Source of the DNA: Chitinibacter sp. FCG-7
GTDB lineage: Bacteria > Pseudomonadota > Gammaproteobacteria > Burkholderiales > Chitinibacteraceae
DNA length: 64,000 nt
Assembly (NCBI RefSeq): GCF_040047665.1
Contig: NZ_CP157355.1
Coordinates: 620,001-684,000 of the forward strand
Direction of reading: 5' to 3'
In this document: one piece after another, positions 52,270-61,433 of the stretch
Position numbering within the stretch: the stretch's first letter is position 1
Layout: each line of letters begins with the position of its first letter
Program-made: the position numbers and the translations under genes
The notes under the pieces: generated by a model
Database searches by the model: none
Told to the model about the DNA's origin: nothing
Seen by the model: the letters and a program-made list of their open reading frames with translations, nothing else

Positions 52270-52653
52270 ATGTACGACGATTATCAAGCCCACAATGAGA
52301 TGGACGAAACCACGCTGCACGCTTGGCAGTTTTATCTGGCCGTCGCCCAGCTGGCGCTCTCGCATCTGGCGAGCTGGCCCGCAGGCAGTATTGCCATCAC
52401 CGACGATCAGGAGCACGCCTACTGGGTCTGGCAAGGCGCAACAGAAAATCATCTGGCTTGGGCGCCGGTGGCTGAAGGTATGGTGTGTTTTGACAGCGCG
52501 ATACTAGTAGCCGAGCTACTGGGCCTGAGCGCCGAAGAAATCGATTATCGCCGCGACTCGCTCAGCCGCTTGTTGCAAAGCGATTCGCCCATTACGCTGC
52601 AATGGCCCAAGGCTCAGCTACAGCGCGCCATCCGCAGCCCAGGTGAATATTGA
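52270..52653 (+). CDS. hypothetical protein
   Basis: 127 residues, not recognised. Start taken at ATG 52270; ATG 52300 is equally possible because neither has a good ribosome site. Acidic, Trp-rich and soluble (WQFYLAVAQLALSHLASWPAG, YWVWQGATENHLAWAP), with a C-terminal helix LSAEEIDYRRDSLSRLLQ. No signal peptide or metal motif. Divergent from def. Confidence 0.6.
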   Translation: MYDDYQAHNEMDETTLHAWQFYLAVAQLALSHLASWPAGSIAITDDQEHAYWVWQGATENHLAWAPVAEGMVCFDSAILVAELLGLSAEEIDYRRDSLSRLLQSDSPITLQWPKAQLQRAIRSPGEY

Positions 52654-52680
52654 ACCGTTCATCCTTACAGCAAATTTATG

Positions 52681-52729
52681 ATGTATACCCCTATAGATCA
52701 ATCTACATAAAGCACATAGAGCAATACCT
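52681..52729. repeat. 49-bp palindromic element (intergenic)
   Basis: ATGTATACCCCTATAGATCAATCTAC at the left and ATAGAGCAATACCT at the right. It shares the ATG left end with the copy at 17882 and the TAGATCAATC core with the copy at 51498. Confidence 0.75.
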
Positions 52730-52839
52730 AATAGCAGTATAAAAATAAATCCCTTATAGGCTTGATTTTGTAAGCATTTAGCGCCATCTTTCCGACATTG
52801 CATCTCCCACCTTGTTGCACAGGATCACTCATTATTGCC

Positions 52840-53064
52840 ATGACCTCTGTACTACCGCATCCCGAGAGCCTGTTTATCAGCGCCAGCGAGCGCGCCCAGA
52901 ATACCGCCAATCCGGCCGAAGCCAAGCCAGCGCCCAGCGTTGGCGACAAAATCAAGCGCTTAAAACAAAAGCGCGAGCTGGCGCAGGATTTGCAGCAAAT
53001 GATCGCCAACAGCGGCTTGAGCATTGAAGAGCTACGTGAAGCGCTTGCCAGCCAATCCAGTTAA
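52840..53064 (+). CDS. small hypothetical protein
   Basis: 74 residues, not recognised. Rich in charged residues, with a probable disordered N-terminus (PAEAKPAPSVGDKIKRL) and a C-terminal helix pair (KQKRELAQDLQQMIANSGLSIEELREALA). The last part resembles small DNA-binding helices in style only. The ribosome site is weak (AGGAT, 16 bases upstream), and the ORF is bounded by an element-bearing gap and the lysR gene. Confidence 0.55.
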   Translation: MTSVLPHPESLFISASERAQNTANPAEAKPAPSVGDKIKRLKQKRELAQDLQQMIANSGLSIEELREALASQSS

Positions 53065-53101
53065 ACACGATTTGCGCTGCCATCACGACACCATCCGTTC
53101 T

Positions 53102-54013
53102 CTAGGCGGCACCTTGCGGTGCTTCGGCTAACGCCAGTGGCAGCTGATGCGCCAAAAAATCGTACACCGCCCGAATACGGGCGCTGGTGTGCAATTCGCG
53201 GTGCACCGTCAGCCAGATCGGCAATCTGGGCAAAGGCAACTCGGGCAGTAGCATCTGCACCTGTGGATCGGTGCGCAGAATAAAGCTGGTCGCAAACCCC
53301 ACGCCCAGCCCCGCGCGCACGGCCTGCCATTGCGCCAGCAGATCGTCCGAGCGCAAGCCAAAACGCAGTTTTTCCACCGTCAAACCATACGCAGAAATGG
53401 CTGGCGTGACTTCATCATTCGCATCGCCAGTAATCAGATCATGCTCCAGCAAATCGGCAAACTGCAGCGGCACGCCGCGCTGACGCAGATACTGCTGATG
53501 CGCACAGGCATAAATCGGGATTTCAGCGATTTTGCGCGCGACCAGCGTGCTTTGCTGCGGGCGGATCATCCGCAGCGCAATATCGGCTTCCCGGCGCAGT
53601 AAGTTGGACACCGTATTGCTCACCAGCAACTCGATCTCAATGTCCGGATAAGTCTGCCGCAATTGCGCAAGCACGGGCGGCAGCAATACACAGGCTACGG
53701 TTTGGCTAGCTGTCACACGCACCCTGCCCTGCAGCGAGCGCTCTGCCCCAGTGGCCAGCCGCCCCAGCTGCGCGGCCTGCTCGGCCATGGCACGCGCCGT
53801 TTCGGCCAAGCGCAGTGCGTGCACCGTGGGCGTCAGCCCACGCCCGGTGCGCTCAAACAACACAATGCGCCAGCGTGCTTCCAGCTCGGCAATATGCCGC
53901 CCCAACGTAGGCTGGCTAACGCCGCTGGCACGCGCCGCAGCCATCAGGCTGCCATGCTCTAGCGTCGCCAGAAATGACTGGACGTGATCCCAGGGAAAAT
54001 CATATTCATTCAT
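53102..54013 (-). CDS. LysR-family transcriptional regulator
   Basis: 303 residues. N-terminal winged helix-turn-helix: FLATLEHGSLMAAARASGVSQPTLGRHIAELEARWRIVLFERTGRG. The C-terminal substrate-binding domain shows VRVTASQTVACVLLPPVLAQL and the usual two-lobe pattern. Start at ATG 54013 (MNEYDFPWDHV); the frame extends 24 codons further into the intergenic region. It is divergent from the nitroreductase-like gene at 54161, which makes that gene its likely target. Confidence 0.9.
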   Translation of the reverse strand: MNEYDFPWDHVQSFLATLEHGSLMAAARASGVSQPTLGRHIAELEARWRIVLFERTGRGLTPTVHALRLAETARAMAEQAAQLGRLATGAERSLQGRVRVTASQTVACVLLPPVLAQLRQTYPDIEIELLVSNTVSNLLRREADIALRMIRPQQSTLVARKIAEIPIYACAHQQYLRQRGVPLQFADLLEHDLITGDANDEVTPAISAYGLTVEKLRFGLRSDDLLAQWQAVRAGLGVGFATSFILRTDPQVQMLLPELPLPRLPIWLTVHRELHTSARIRAVYDFLAHQLPLALAEAPQGAA

Positions 54014-54160
54014 TTTTGAATAACTGAGCAGATAGTTTATTCCATTGTAAATAGATGACCGGGATTTCACAATGCAAGCTTGCATTCAGCACACCCGGCC
54101 TATCGAGGTGGCTTGAAGCATCAGCCTTACCCGCTTCATCATCTACTTTGGGAGAACACC

Positions 54161-55315
54161 ATGCATCGTCGTGAATGGCTTCGTTTATTTGGCGGCGGCC
54201 TGATTGCCGCCGCCACTCTGCCGCTGGTCGGCTGCAGCTCGGCCTTGCCTGCTGAGGCCATTGCGGCCTGGCAACCACCCTCAGCATCGCTAGACTTGCG
54301 CCACTGGATACTTTCGCACGCGCTGCTGGCGCCTCACTCGCACAATCTGCAATCGTGGCTGGTGAATCTGGATATACCGGATAGCATTTTGCTGCGCATG
54401 GATCAGCGCCGCTTGCTGCCGGAAACCGACCCATTTGGCCGACAGATGGTGATGAGTCAGGGCACTTTTATCGAAATTCTGGCCATTGCCGCTCAGCAGC
54501 GCGGCTACCGCGCCGAGGTCACCCCCTTTCCCGAAGGCGAATTTTCAGCCAACCAGGTCGATGAACGCCCGACCGCCCGCATCCGGCTGATTGCCGATCC
54601 GGCGCTGCGCCCCGATCCGCTGTTTGCACAAATCTTCCAGCGCCACACCAATCGCTCGCCCTATGAGGCCAGAGACCCGGATGCCAAAGCGCTGCAGGCC
54701 ATCGCGGCCAGCACCACGGCCTATCCGGTTCGCTGTGGCTTTATTCTCAGCACCGAGGCCAATATGGCTCGCCATCGGCAGATTGCCAACGAGGCCTGGC
54801 GCGTCGAACTGAGCACGCCGCGCACCTTGCTGGAGTCGTACAAGGTGCTGCGCGTCGGGCCCGCAGAAATTGCCAAGCATCGTGATGGGTTGTCGCTCAA
54901 TGACCCCTTCGTGCGTGTACTCACCGCAACCGGCCTGTTTGACCGCAGCAAAGCGTCTGCGCCCGACAGCTCGGAAATTACCGGCCAGATTGAGAAATTC
55001 CAGGCCAAAATCGCCGCCACACCAGCATTTTTCTGGCTGCTCAGCGAGCGTAACGATAGACAAACGCAATTGCAGGCGGGGCGCGCCTATGTTCGCGCTC
55101 AACTGGCTGCCACGGCGTTCGGGCTGTCGATGCATCCCTTGCAACAAGCTTTGCAGGAATACCCCGAGCAGCGCGACAACTATACCGCCATTCATCACCT
55201 GCTCGACGCCAGTCAACCGGGCCAAACCGTACAAATGTGGGCACGCCTGGGGTACGCGCCAGCAGTAGAGCCAGCGCCACGGCGCGGGCTGGCTGCGCAT
55301 CTGTCGCAGGTCTAG
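54161..55315 (+). CDS. Tat-exported nitroreductase-fold lipoprotein
   Basis: 384 residues. The N-terminus carries a twin-arginine signal, RREWLRLFGGGL, followed by a hydrophobic stretch and a lipobox LVGCSS (Cys25). The product should be exported folded and anchored as a lipoprotein. The rest resembles Acg/nitroreductase-like FMN proteins: SHNLQSWLV, HTNRSPYEARD and GQTVQMWARLGYAP. A bound flavin is expected, consistent with Tat export. GGGAGA precedes the ATG. It is divergent from a LysR regulator, which fits control by an oxidised or aromatic inducer; that is inference. Confidence 0.8.
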   Translation: MHRREWLRLFGGGLIAAATLPLVGCSSALPAEAIAAWQPPSASLDLRHWILSHALLAPHSHNLQSWLVNLDIPDSILLRMDQRRLLPETDPFGRQMVMSQGTFIEILAIAAQQRGYRAEVTPFPEGEFSANQVDERPTARIRLIADPALRPDPLFAQIFQRHTNRSPYEARDPDAKALQAIAASTTAYPVRCGFILSTEANMARHRQIANEAWRVELSTPRTLLESYKVLRVGPAEIAKHRDGLSLNDPFVRVLTATGLFDRSKASAPDSSEITGQIEKFQAKIAATPAFFWLLSERNDRQTQLQAGRAYVRAQLAATAFGLSMHPLQQALQEYPEQRDNYTAIHHLLDASQPGQTVQMWARLGYAPAVEPAPRRGLAAHLSQV

Positions 55316-55430
55316 CGGCCGGGGAGATCAAGAACGGCTTTCTTCTTAAAGGTGTCACGCAGAATATTTGCAGGTAAATAGCCTGCGTGGAGCTCGCTGG
55401 GCTTATAGCGCACAAGATTCCAGATAGTAG

Positions 55431-55479
55431 AGGTATATTTATCAAAATTAATAAATACATAGCCCGCGAACACATACCC
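55431..55479. repeat. 49-bp palindromic element (intergenic)
   Basis: AGGTATATTTATCAAAATTAATAA at the left, GCGAACACATACCC at the right. The core is decayed; the ends and spacing identify it. Confidence 0.6.
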
Positions 55480-55606
55480 CCAGTAAAATTTTCGGAAAAT
55501 TGAAATGGTGGGAAATATTCGGAAATGGCGGTATTGGAGGTATAACTGGTCTGGACTTAACTGGTGTCGTGCTCAAGACGAGACTCTGAGCAGCTAAAAA
55601 GCAAAA

Positions 55607-55625
55607 AGCCCAGCTTAGCTGGGCT
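55607..55625 (-). terminator. intrinsic terminator of the tRNA-Leu gene
   Basis: Minus strand: stem AGCCCAGC/GCTGGGCT with a three-base loop, then TTTTTGCTTTTT. Lies 35 bases after the tRNA 3' end. Confidence 0.85.
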
Positions 55626-55659
55626 GTCCGGATTTGAGCATTCCGGTTTGCTGCAGTGA

Positions 55660-55743
55660 TGGTGCCCAGGGTCGGACTCGAACCGACACACCTTGCGGCG
55701 GGGGATTTTGAGTCCCCTGCGTCTACCATTTCGCCACCTGGGC
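55660..55743 (-). tRNA. tRNA-Leu (anticodon CAA)
   Basis: Minus strand: acceptor GCCCAGG pairs with CCTGGGC, followed by the encoded ACCA. The anticodon stem-loop reads GGGGA-CTCAAAA-TCCCC, giving anticodon CAA. A variable arm typical of class II tRNAs and the T loop GGTTCGAGTCC are visible. Length 84 with CCA. Confidence 0.95.
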
Positions 55744-55860
55744 AGGTAACTGGTTTAGAGGCCGGATTATTCATCAAGAGCGCCGCTTTGGCAAGACTTT
55801 GACCGAAATAATTAGCTATTCGTTTGAAAAATAAACACAAATATTGCACCGTCTTAGGCT

Positions 55861-58542
55861 CTATTGCAAAGGCTTCACCACCCATTTCAAGCCATCGTCA
55901 TCCGGGTGCGGGCCAATGCTGAAGCCAAGGTGCTTCATAAATGCCAGCATGGTTTTATTGCTGCTCAGCACTTCACCTTCAATCACTTTCAGATTCATAT
56001 CGCGTGCGGCGTTAAATAGCGCATCCATCAAACGCCCGCCCAGCCCCTTGCCCTGCCAGCGGTCATCGATCACCACGGCAAATTCGCAGCTATCGCGATC
56101 CGGGTTGGCGGTAAAGCGCGCCACGCCGATGATCATTTCTCCGCCGCCAGTTTCCACGGTGGCCACAATCGCCATTTCGCGGGTGTAGTCGAGCTGGGTA
56201 AAGCGCGCCAGCAAGGCTTGCGGCAGGGTTTTGAGCGTACTCATAAAGCGGTTGTAGCGGCTTTCGTCGGATAGATTGCTGACAAAAGTGGCGACCAGCT
56301 CGGCGTCTTCCGGGCGAATGGGGCGCAAGGCCATCGGCATGCCGTTTTTCAGCTGCGTTACGCTGGCCAGATGCGCCGGATAAGGGTGAATCGCCATATG
56401 GCTGTAGCGGCGCGCCTGCTCGGAAACCGGGGCGATAATAATGCGGGCATCCACCGCAATCACACCATGCTCGTCGGCAATTAGCGGGTTGATGTCCATT
56501 TGCTGGATTTGCGGCAATTCGCAGACCATTTCCGAGACACGCATCAACACCATTTTCACTGCGTCCAGATCGACGGGCGCCTGATTGCGAAAAGCGCCCA
56601 GCATGGCCTTGACGCGGGTACGACGAATCAGGTTATCAGCGAGGTATTCGTTCAGAGGCGGCAGCGAGACTGCCACATCGTTAAATACCTCCACAGTCAC
56701 GCCACCAAAACCAAAGGTGATCACCGGGCCAAATGAGCGATCGCGTGACACGCCCACCATTAGCTCGCGGCCACTTTTTTTACCGTGCATGGGTTGAATC
56801 ACCAGCCCGCGAACATGCTCGGGTCCCAGCAAGCTGTGCGCACGGGCGAGCATTTTATTGGACTCGGTCGCCACCTGAACCAGACTATTGAGGTTAAGCA
56901 CCACGCCGTCGATATCGGTTTTATGCAGCACGACTTCGGCGTCGATTTTCAGCGCGACAGGCAATCCCAGCCCCATCGCGGCAGTGACTGCATCATCGGC
57001 GGTTTTGGCGCGCACGGTTTGCGATACAGGAATGTGAAAGGCGCGCAGCATGGCTTTGGATTCAACTTCGTCGAGCACTTCGCGGCCACTGGCCAGCACG
57101 CCATCAATAATCATCCGCGCCGTATCAAAATCGGGAGCTTCCATCTCGCCAATCGGCGATGGTGTTTGCAGCAAGAGCTGCTGGTTGTACTGCCATGATG
57201 CGAGCGAGTAAAACACCTCGACCGCGTTTTCCGGTGCGCTGAAATGCGCGCACTGCGCCTTCGAAAGTAGTTTTCGGCTGGCCTCGACTTTTTTGCCGCC
57301 AATCCACGACAGCAAAATTGGTTTGTCATTGCATTTACGCAGCTCGATCATTGCTTGCGCCGTGGCGATATCGTCGGTGCCCGCCTGCGGGGTAAACACC
57401 ACCAGCACGCCATCAATGCCCGGATCGCGCAAAACGATCTCGGTCGCAGCCTTGAAGCGATCCGCCCCCGCATCACCCAGAATATCGACCGGATTATGGT
57501 GCTGCGCCTGTGGCGGCAGCAGCGCGTCCAGCTCGGCGATGGTGGCATCGCTCAGGCGCGGTAGTTGCACATGCAGATCATGCGCACGGTCAACCGCCAT
57601 CATGCCCGCTCCAATCCCATTGGTGATAATCGCCAGTCGGCGGCCTTTGGTTTTGTACGAACCATCGAGCACACGTGCCGCAGTAAAGAGCTGGTTAATC
57701 GAATGCAGGCGCAAAACCCCTGCGCGTTTAAGCGCCACATCAAACACATCATCGCTACCAATCAGGCGCTCCGAATGCGTGCGCCCGATGCGCTGCCCGC
57801 GATCATATCGCCCGACCTTGAGCGCCAGCACGGCTTTGGAGCGCGACGCTGCCCGCAGCGCCGACATAAAAAGCCGCGCGTCTTTCAAATCTTCGATGTA
57901 GAGCAAAATTGATTTGGTTTTCGGGTCGGCCACCAGAAAATCGAGCACATCACCGACATCAATATCGGCGGCGGTTCCCAGTGAGACGACCGACGAGAAG
58001 CCCAGATCGTGTGACTCGGCCCAATCCAGAATCGCCGAGGTCACGGCTGACGATTGCGAGACCAGCGCCATGCTGCCGTTTTTCACCTTGCCCTGATAAT
58101 TGCACGCGAGCAATTTGCTCGGCGCACGCACAAAACCAAAGGCGGTGGGCCCCAGAATCCGCATGCCATACTGGCGCGCGCGCGCCAGCAATTTATCCAG
58201 AATCACTTTGCCTTTGGCGTCGGTGCCGACAAAATCCCACGACATAATCATGACAAAGCGAATGCCCAGCTTGCCACAGCCTTCAATCAGCTCGGGCAGT
58301 GTTTTGCTGGGCGTCGTTAAAATCGCCAGATCCACTTTCTCCGGCACTTTGGCAATTGTTTTTACCGTATTGAGGCCAAATACCGTCTGGCTGCGCAAAT
58401 TCACCGGAAAAACCTTGCCGGTGTAAGCCGATTCAACCAGATTGCGCATGACCTTTTCACCCACCGAACCGGGCGTTTCCGAGCCGCCAATCACGGCAAT
58501 CGTACGCGGGTCAAACAAAGGGGCTAAATAATGAGGTTTCAT
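55861..58542 (-). CDS. bifunctional acyl-CoA synthetase/GNAT acetyltransferase (PatZ/Pka-like)
   Basis: 893 residues. Domain order as in protein lysine acetyltransferases PatZ (YfiQ)/Pat: an ADP-forming acyl-CoA synthetase-like part with CoA-binding region (FDPRTIAVIGGSETPGSVGEKVMRNL), ligase-CoA and ATP-grasp regions (about 490-700, GLPVALKIDAEVVLHKTDIDGVVLNL), then a C-terminal GNAT domain (about 735-885, VIDDRWQGKGLGGRLM with the acetyl-CoA loop). In E. coli and Salmonella such enzymes acetylate acetyl-CoA synthetase. Start at ATG 58542; a longer frame adds 46 residues without support. Confidence 0.92.
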   Translation of the reverse strand: MKPHYLAPLFDPRTIAVIGGSETPGSVGEKVMRNLVESAYTGKVFPVNLRSQTVFGLNTVKTIAKVPEKVDLAILTTPSKTLPELIEGCGKLGIRFVMIMSWDFVGTDAKGKVILDKLLARARQYGMRILGPTAFGFVRAPSKLLACNYQGKVKNGSMALVSQSSAVTSAILDWAESHDLGFSSVVSLGTAADIDVGDVLDFLVADPKTKSILLYIEDLKDARLFMSALRAASRSKAVLALKVGRYDRGQRIGRTHSERLIGSDDVFDVALKRAGVLRLHSINQLFTAARVLDGSYKTKGRRLAIITNGIGAGMMAVDRAHDLHVQLPRLSDATIAELDALLPPQAQHHNPVDILGDAGADRFKAATEIVLRDPGIDGVLVVFTPQAGTDDIATAQAMIELRKCNDKPILLSWIGGKKVEASRKLLSKAQCAHFSAPENAVEVFYSLASWQYNQQLLLQTPSPIGEMEAPDFDTARMIIDGVLASGREVLDEVESKAMLRAFHIPVSQTVRAKTADDAVTAAMGLGLPVALKIDAEVVLHKTDIDGVVLNLNSLVQVATESNKMLARAHSLLGPEHVRGLVIQPMHGKKSGRELMVGVSRDRSFGPVITFGFGGVTVEVFNDVAVSLPPLNEYLADNLIRRTRVKAMLGAFRNQAPVDLDAVKMVLMRVSEMVCELPQIQQMDINPLIADEHGVIAVDARIIIAPVSEQARRYSHMAIHPYPAHLASVTQLKNGMPMALRPIRPEDAELVATFVSNLSDESRYNRFMSTLKTLPQALLARFTQLDYTREMAIVATVETGGGEMIIGVARFTANPDRDSCEFAVVIDDRWQGKGLGGRLMDALFNAARDMNLKVIEGEVLSSNKTMLAFMKHLGFSIGPHPDDDGLKWVVKPLQ

Positions 58543-58791
58543 GCGGGTATTTCCAATAATGCGGCAGGCTTTAATTGTATATGCTGCGCCCGATTTTCCA
58601 TATCGGCTTTGCCATATATATTGTTGCAGTGCAAAAGCCAGCGCGGCACATTGAGGGTGAACAAGTTTTAAAGTCCACAATCACACGCCATTTACGCGCT
58701 CCGCCGCAAGCCGGCAGCCCACCATCCTGATTTGGACGCAAATTCCGCCCCAAGCTGCACGCCGCGCTATCGGTTTGCGCAACGGCGCGTA

Positions 58792-58797
58792 TATAAT
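58792..58797 (+). promoter_or_regulatory. -10 box upstream of ppa
   Basis: TATAAT in the context CGTATATAATCGCGG, 41 bases before the ppa ATG. No good -35 is found at 16-18 bp. Confidence 0.45.
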
Positions 58798-58838
58798 CGC
58801 GGGGTTTTTCAAACTTAAAACCTCAGGATTTGAAGCTC

Positions 58839-59369
58839 ATGGACATCAGCAAAATTGCAGCGGGTAAAAACCTGCCGGAAGATTTCAACGTCATCATCGA
58901 AATCCCAGCCAATGCACCACCGGTAAAATACGAATTCGACAAAGAATCCGGCGCGATCATCGTTGACCGTTTCGTGGGTACTTCAATGTCCTACCCGATG
59001 AACTACGGTTTCGTACCGCACACGCTGTCACTCGATGGTGATCCTGTTGACGTTTTGGTTTACACGCCATTCCCATTGGCACCCGGCATGGTGATCAAAT
59101 GCCGCGCGATTGGCGTATTGGGCATGGAAGACGAAGCCGGTATGGACGCGAAAGTGATCGCCGTGCCAGTACCGAAAGTGTGCGCAATGTTTGCTCACAT
59201 CGAAAAACTGGAAGACTTGCCAGAATTGCTGCTCGCGCAAGTAAAACATTACTTTGAGCACTACAAAGATCTGGAAAAAGGCAAATGGGTTAAGGTAACA
59301 GGCTGGGGCGACAAAGCTGCAGCTGAAGCCGAGATCATGAGCAGCTACGAGCGCGCGCAACAAGCTTAA
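58839..59369 (+). CDS. ppa: inorganic pyrophosphatase
   Basis: 176 residues, as in E. coli. Hydrolyses pyrophosphate and drives biosynthetic reactions. The metal-binding motif DGDPVDVLV and the conserved [11 protein letters not shown] are intact. The first residues [23 protein letters not shown] match the family. A TTG three codons upstream (58830) is a less likely start. Confidence 0.96.
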   Translation: MDISKIAAGKNLPEDFNVIIEIPANAPPVKYEFDKESGAIIVDRFVGTSMSYPMNYGFVPHTLSLDGDPVDVLVYTPFPLAPGMVIKCRAIGVLGMEDEAGMDAKVIAVPVPKVCAMFAHIEKLEDLPELLLAQVKHYFEHYKDLEKGKWVKVTGWGDKAAAEAEIMSSYERAQQA

Positions 59370-59551
59370 GCGGAGTACATGGCACCTGATTTAATCTAAG
59401 TGGGTGTCATCCTCCCAATTCATTGCGGGTAAGCCAGAACAACTGGCTTGCCTGCAAGCCGCGAAATTTCTCGCATATTGAAAGAAATTCAATATTCCTT
59501 TGCAATCATTAAGCCCATCCTTAGACCCAATAAACCGCACTCGAACCTTCA

Positions 59552-59995
59552 CTAGAACGAAGAAGGGTCGGGCTTGATCCGGCTATTGAATTCATCCAGA
59601 ACTTTTTGTTCGCGCTGGTTTTCTTTTCTCATTTCGTTTTGCTCATGGCGGACGCGCAAAGCATCAAAGGCTTTGACCTTCTTTTCGCACGCCAGCCAAT
59701 CGGTTTTTCGGCGCTCGTACTCCAGCTCAAGGCGCGTGACTTCATCACCTTGCTGAATGGCTGCGGCATCCAGCTTGGCGAGAAACAGCTGAAAATCACG
59801 CCATTGGGTCACCGAGATGCCTGTTTGTGCGCTGTTGGCAAGTCTAGCCCGATATTCGGTGCGAAAACCATCGACTTGCTCTAGCTTGGATTTGGCGAGC
59901 AGCCAGGCTGCTTGGGCGCTTTGCATGGCCCGTGAAGCTTCTTCGCGTTCATCCTGCGCAAGCTGCAATAAAAAGGCAAAACGAAAAGCGGCCAC
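59552..59995 (-). CDS. fliJ: flagellar export protein FliJ
   Basis: 147 residues, nearly all coiled coil (FAFLLQLAQDEREEASRAMQSAQAAWLLAKSKLEQV ... LELEYERRKTDWLACEKKVKAF). FliJ is the stalk of the flagellar export ATPase. Identification depends on the family start 'F-x-F-x-L-x-x-L' and on the position after fliI. fliK, which often follows, is not here; ppa is the next gene on the opposite strand. Confidence 0.88.
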   Translation of the reverse strand: MAAFRFAFLLQLAQDEREEASRAMQSAQAAWLLAKSKLEQVDGFRTEYRARLANSAQTGISVTQWRDFQLFLAKLDAAAIQQGDEVTRLELEYERRKTDWLACEKKVKAFDALRVRHEQNEMRKENQREQKVLDEFNSRIKPDPSSF

Positions 59996-60035
59996 AATCA
60001 GTATTCACCCAATCAAAACTGCGGTCTATCAACTA

Positions 60036-61433
60036 CTAAGCAAAGAGCTGAGCCAGCTTCATTCTAGCGCCGTCGTAACCTTCCTGCTCATTGATCGATT
60101 GCTGCAGAAACGCCTCAAAGCTGGGGTGACGACGAATGGCTTCATCGAGCACAGGGTCGGAACCGGGCACATAGGCACCAACGCTGATCAGGTCTTTGCT
60201 GCGCTGATAGCGCGAGTACAGGAATTTGAAACGACGCACCATTTCAAACTCCTGATGGCTGATAATGTCGTGCATCACCCGCGAAATCGAGGCTTCAATG
60301 TCGATTGCCGGATAATGCCCGGATTCTGCTAGCTGGCGACTCAAAACAAAGTGGCCGTCCAGAATGGCGCGGGCATTGTCGGCAATCGGGTCTTGCTGAT
60401 CATCGCCTTCGGAGAGCACGGTATAAAACGCGGTGATCGAGCCACCACCTTCCCGGCCATTACCGGCCCGCTCGACGAGCTGCGGCAAGCGGGCAAAAAC
60501 CGAGGCGGGATAGCCTTTGGTCGCGGGCGGCTCGCCCACCGCCAGCGCAATTTCGCGCTGCGCCATGGCGTAGCGTGTCAGCGAATCCATAATCAGCAGG
60601 ACATTCTTGCCCTGATCACGAAAATATTCGGCAATACTGGTCGCGTAGGCGGCACCATACAGACGCAATAGCGGCGGCGTATCGGCGGGCGCGGCAACAA
60701 CAACACTGCGCGCGCGGCCTTCGTCGCCCAGAATATTCTCGATAAAGTCTTTCACTTCGCGGCCACGCTCGCCGATCAGGCCTACCACCACCACATCGGC
60801 GGCGGTATAGCGCGCCATCATCCCCAGCAACACCGATTTGCCCACCCCTGAACCAGCAAACAAGCCCAAACGCTGGCCGCGCCCCACCGTGAGCATGGCG
60901 TTGATAGCGCGCACACCGACATCCATCACAGTGCGAACCGGCTCTCTGTCCATCGGGTTATACGCGCGTGAAAACAGCGGGTAATACGCTTCATTATTCA
61001 CCGGCCCCTTGCCATCCAACGGACGGCCCAAGCCATCCAGAATCCGCCCGAGCAAGCCCCAACCGACAGGCACCTGGCGGCCGTGATCTTCAACCCGGCG
61101 CTGGACGGGCCTTGGGTTGCCCAACTGCGGCTTCCAGGCGGCAATATCCTCGCGTGGCATGACGCTGGCACCAGGTTCGATACCATACACTTCGGCAATC
61201 GGCATCAGGAACAGGCGCTGCTCCTGAAAGCCGACGACCACCGCTTCCACCGGATGCCCACCGGGCGTCATCACATCGCATGAAGCGCCAATTGGCAAAC
61301 GCAGCCCCACAGCTTCGAGCACCAGCCCGGACACCCGGGTCAGGCGGCCACGCGGCAGCCAAGGCTTTACCGTGGACAGCGCCGAAGCGCAATCTTGCAG
61401 ATAGCTGCGGATCGAATTAAGTGTTGGCGTCAT
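60036..61433 (-). CDS. fliI: flagellum-specific ATP synthase FliI
   Basis: 465 residues. The hexameric export ATPase of the flagellar type III system. Walker [17 protein letters not shown] (Lys near residue 190), Walker [21 protein letters not shown] and [15 protein letters not shown] are all present. The start overlaps the fliH stop by 17 bases, so translation is coupled. It acts with FliH (regulator) and FliJ (stalk). Confidence 0.96.
   Translation of the reverse strand: MTPTLNSIRSYLQDCASALSTVKPWLPRGRLTRVSGLVLEAVGLRLPIGASCDVMTPGGHPVEAVVVGFQEQRLFLMPIAEVYGIEPGASVMPREDIAAWKPQLGNPRPVQRRVEDHGRQVPVGWGLLGRILDGLGRPLDGKGPVNNEAYYPLFSRAYNPMDREPVRTVMDVGVRAINAMLTVGRGQRLGLFAGSGVGKSVLLGMMARYTAADVVVVGLIGERGREVKDFIENILGDEGRARSVVVAAPADTPPLLRLYGAAYATSIAEYFRDQGKNVLLIMDSLTRYAMAQREIALAVGEPPATKGYPASVFARLPQLVERAGNGREGGGSITAFYTVLSEGDDQQDPIADNARAILDGHFVLSRQLAESGHYPAIDIEASISRVMHDIISHQEFEMVRRFKFLYSRYQRSKDLISVGAYVPGSDPVLDEAIRRHPSFEAFLQQSINEQEGYDGARMKLAQLFA

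Larger units (their letters stand above)
55316..55659. other. 344-base intergenic region between the nitroreductase and tRNA-Leu
   Basis: Contains the 49-bp palindromic element at 55431-55479 and the tRNA terminator at 55607-55625. No ORF with codon-like composition was seen. Confidence 0.6.

Noticed and set aside
55448..55885. 145-codon ORF across the tRNA-Leu region
   Set aside because: It runs through the tRNA gene, its terminator and a palindromic element, so it is not a plausible gene.
59431..59449. AAGCCAG/CTGGCTT hairpin between ppa and fliJ as a terminator
   Set aside because: The stem is short (7 bp) and no T-run follows on either strand.
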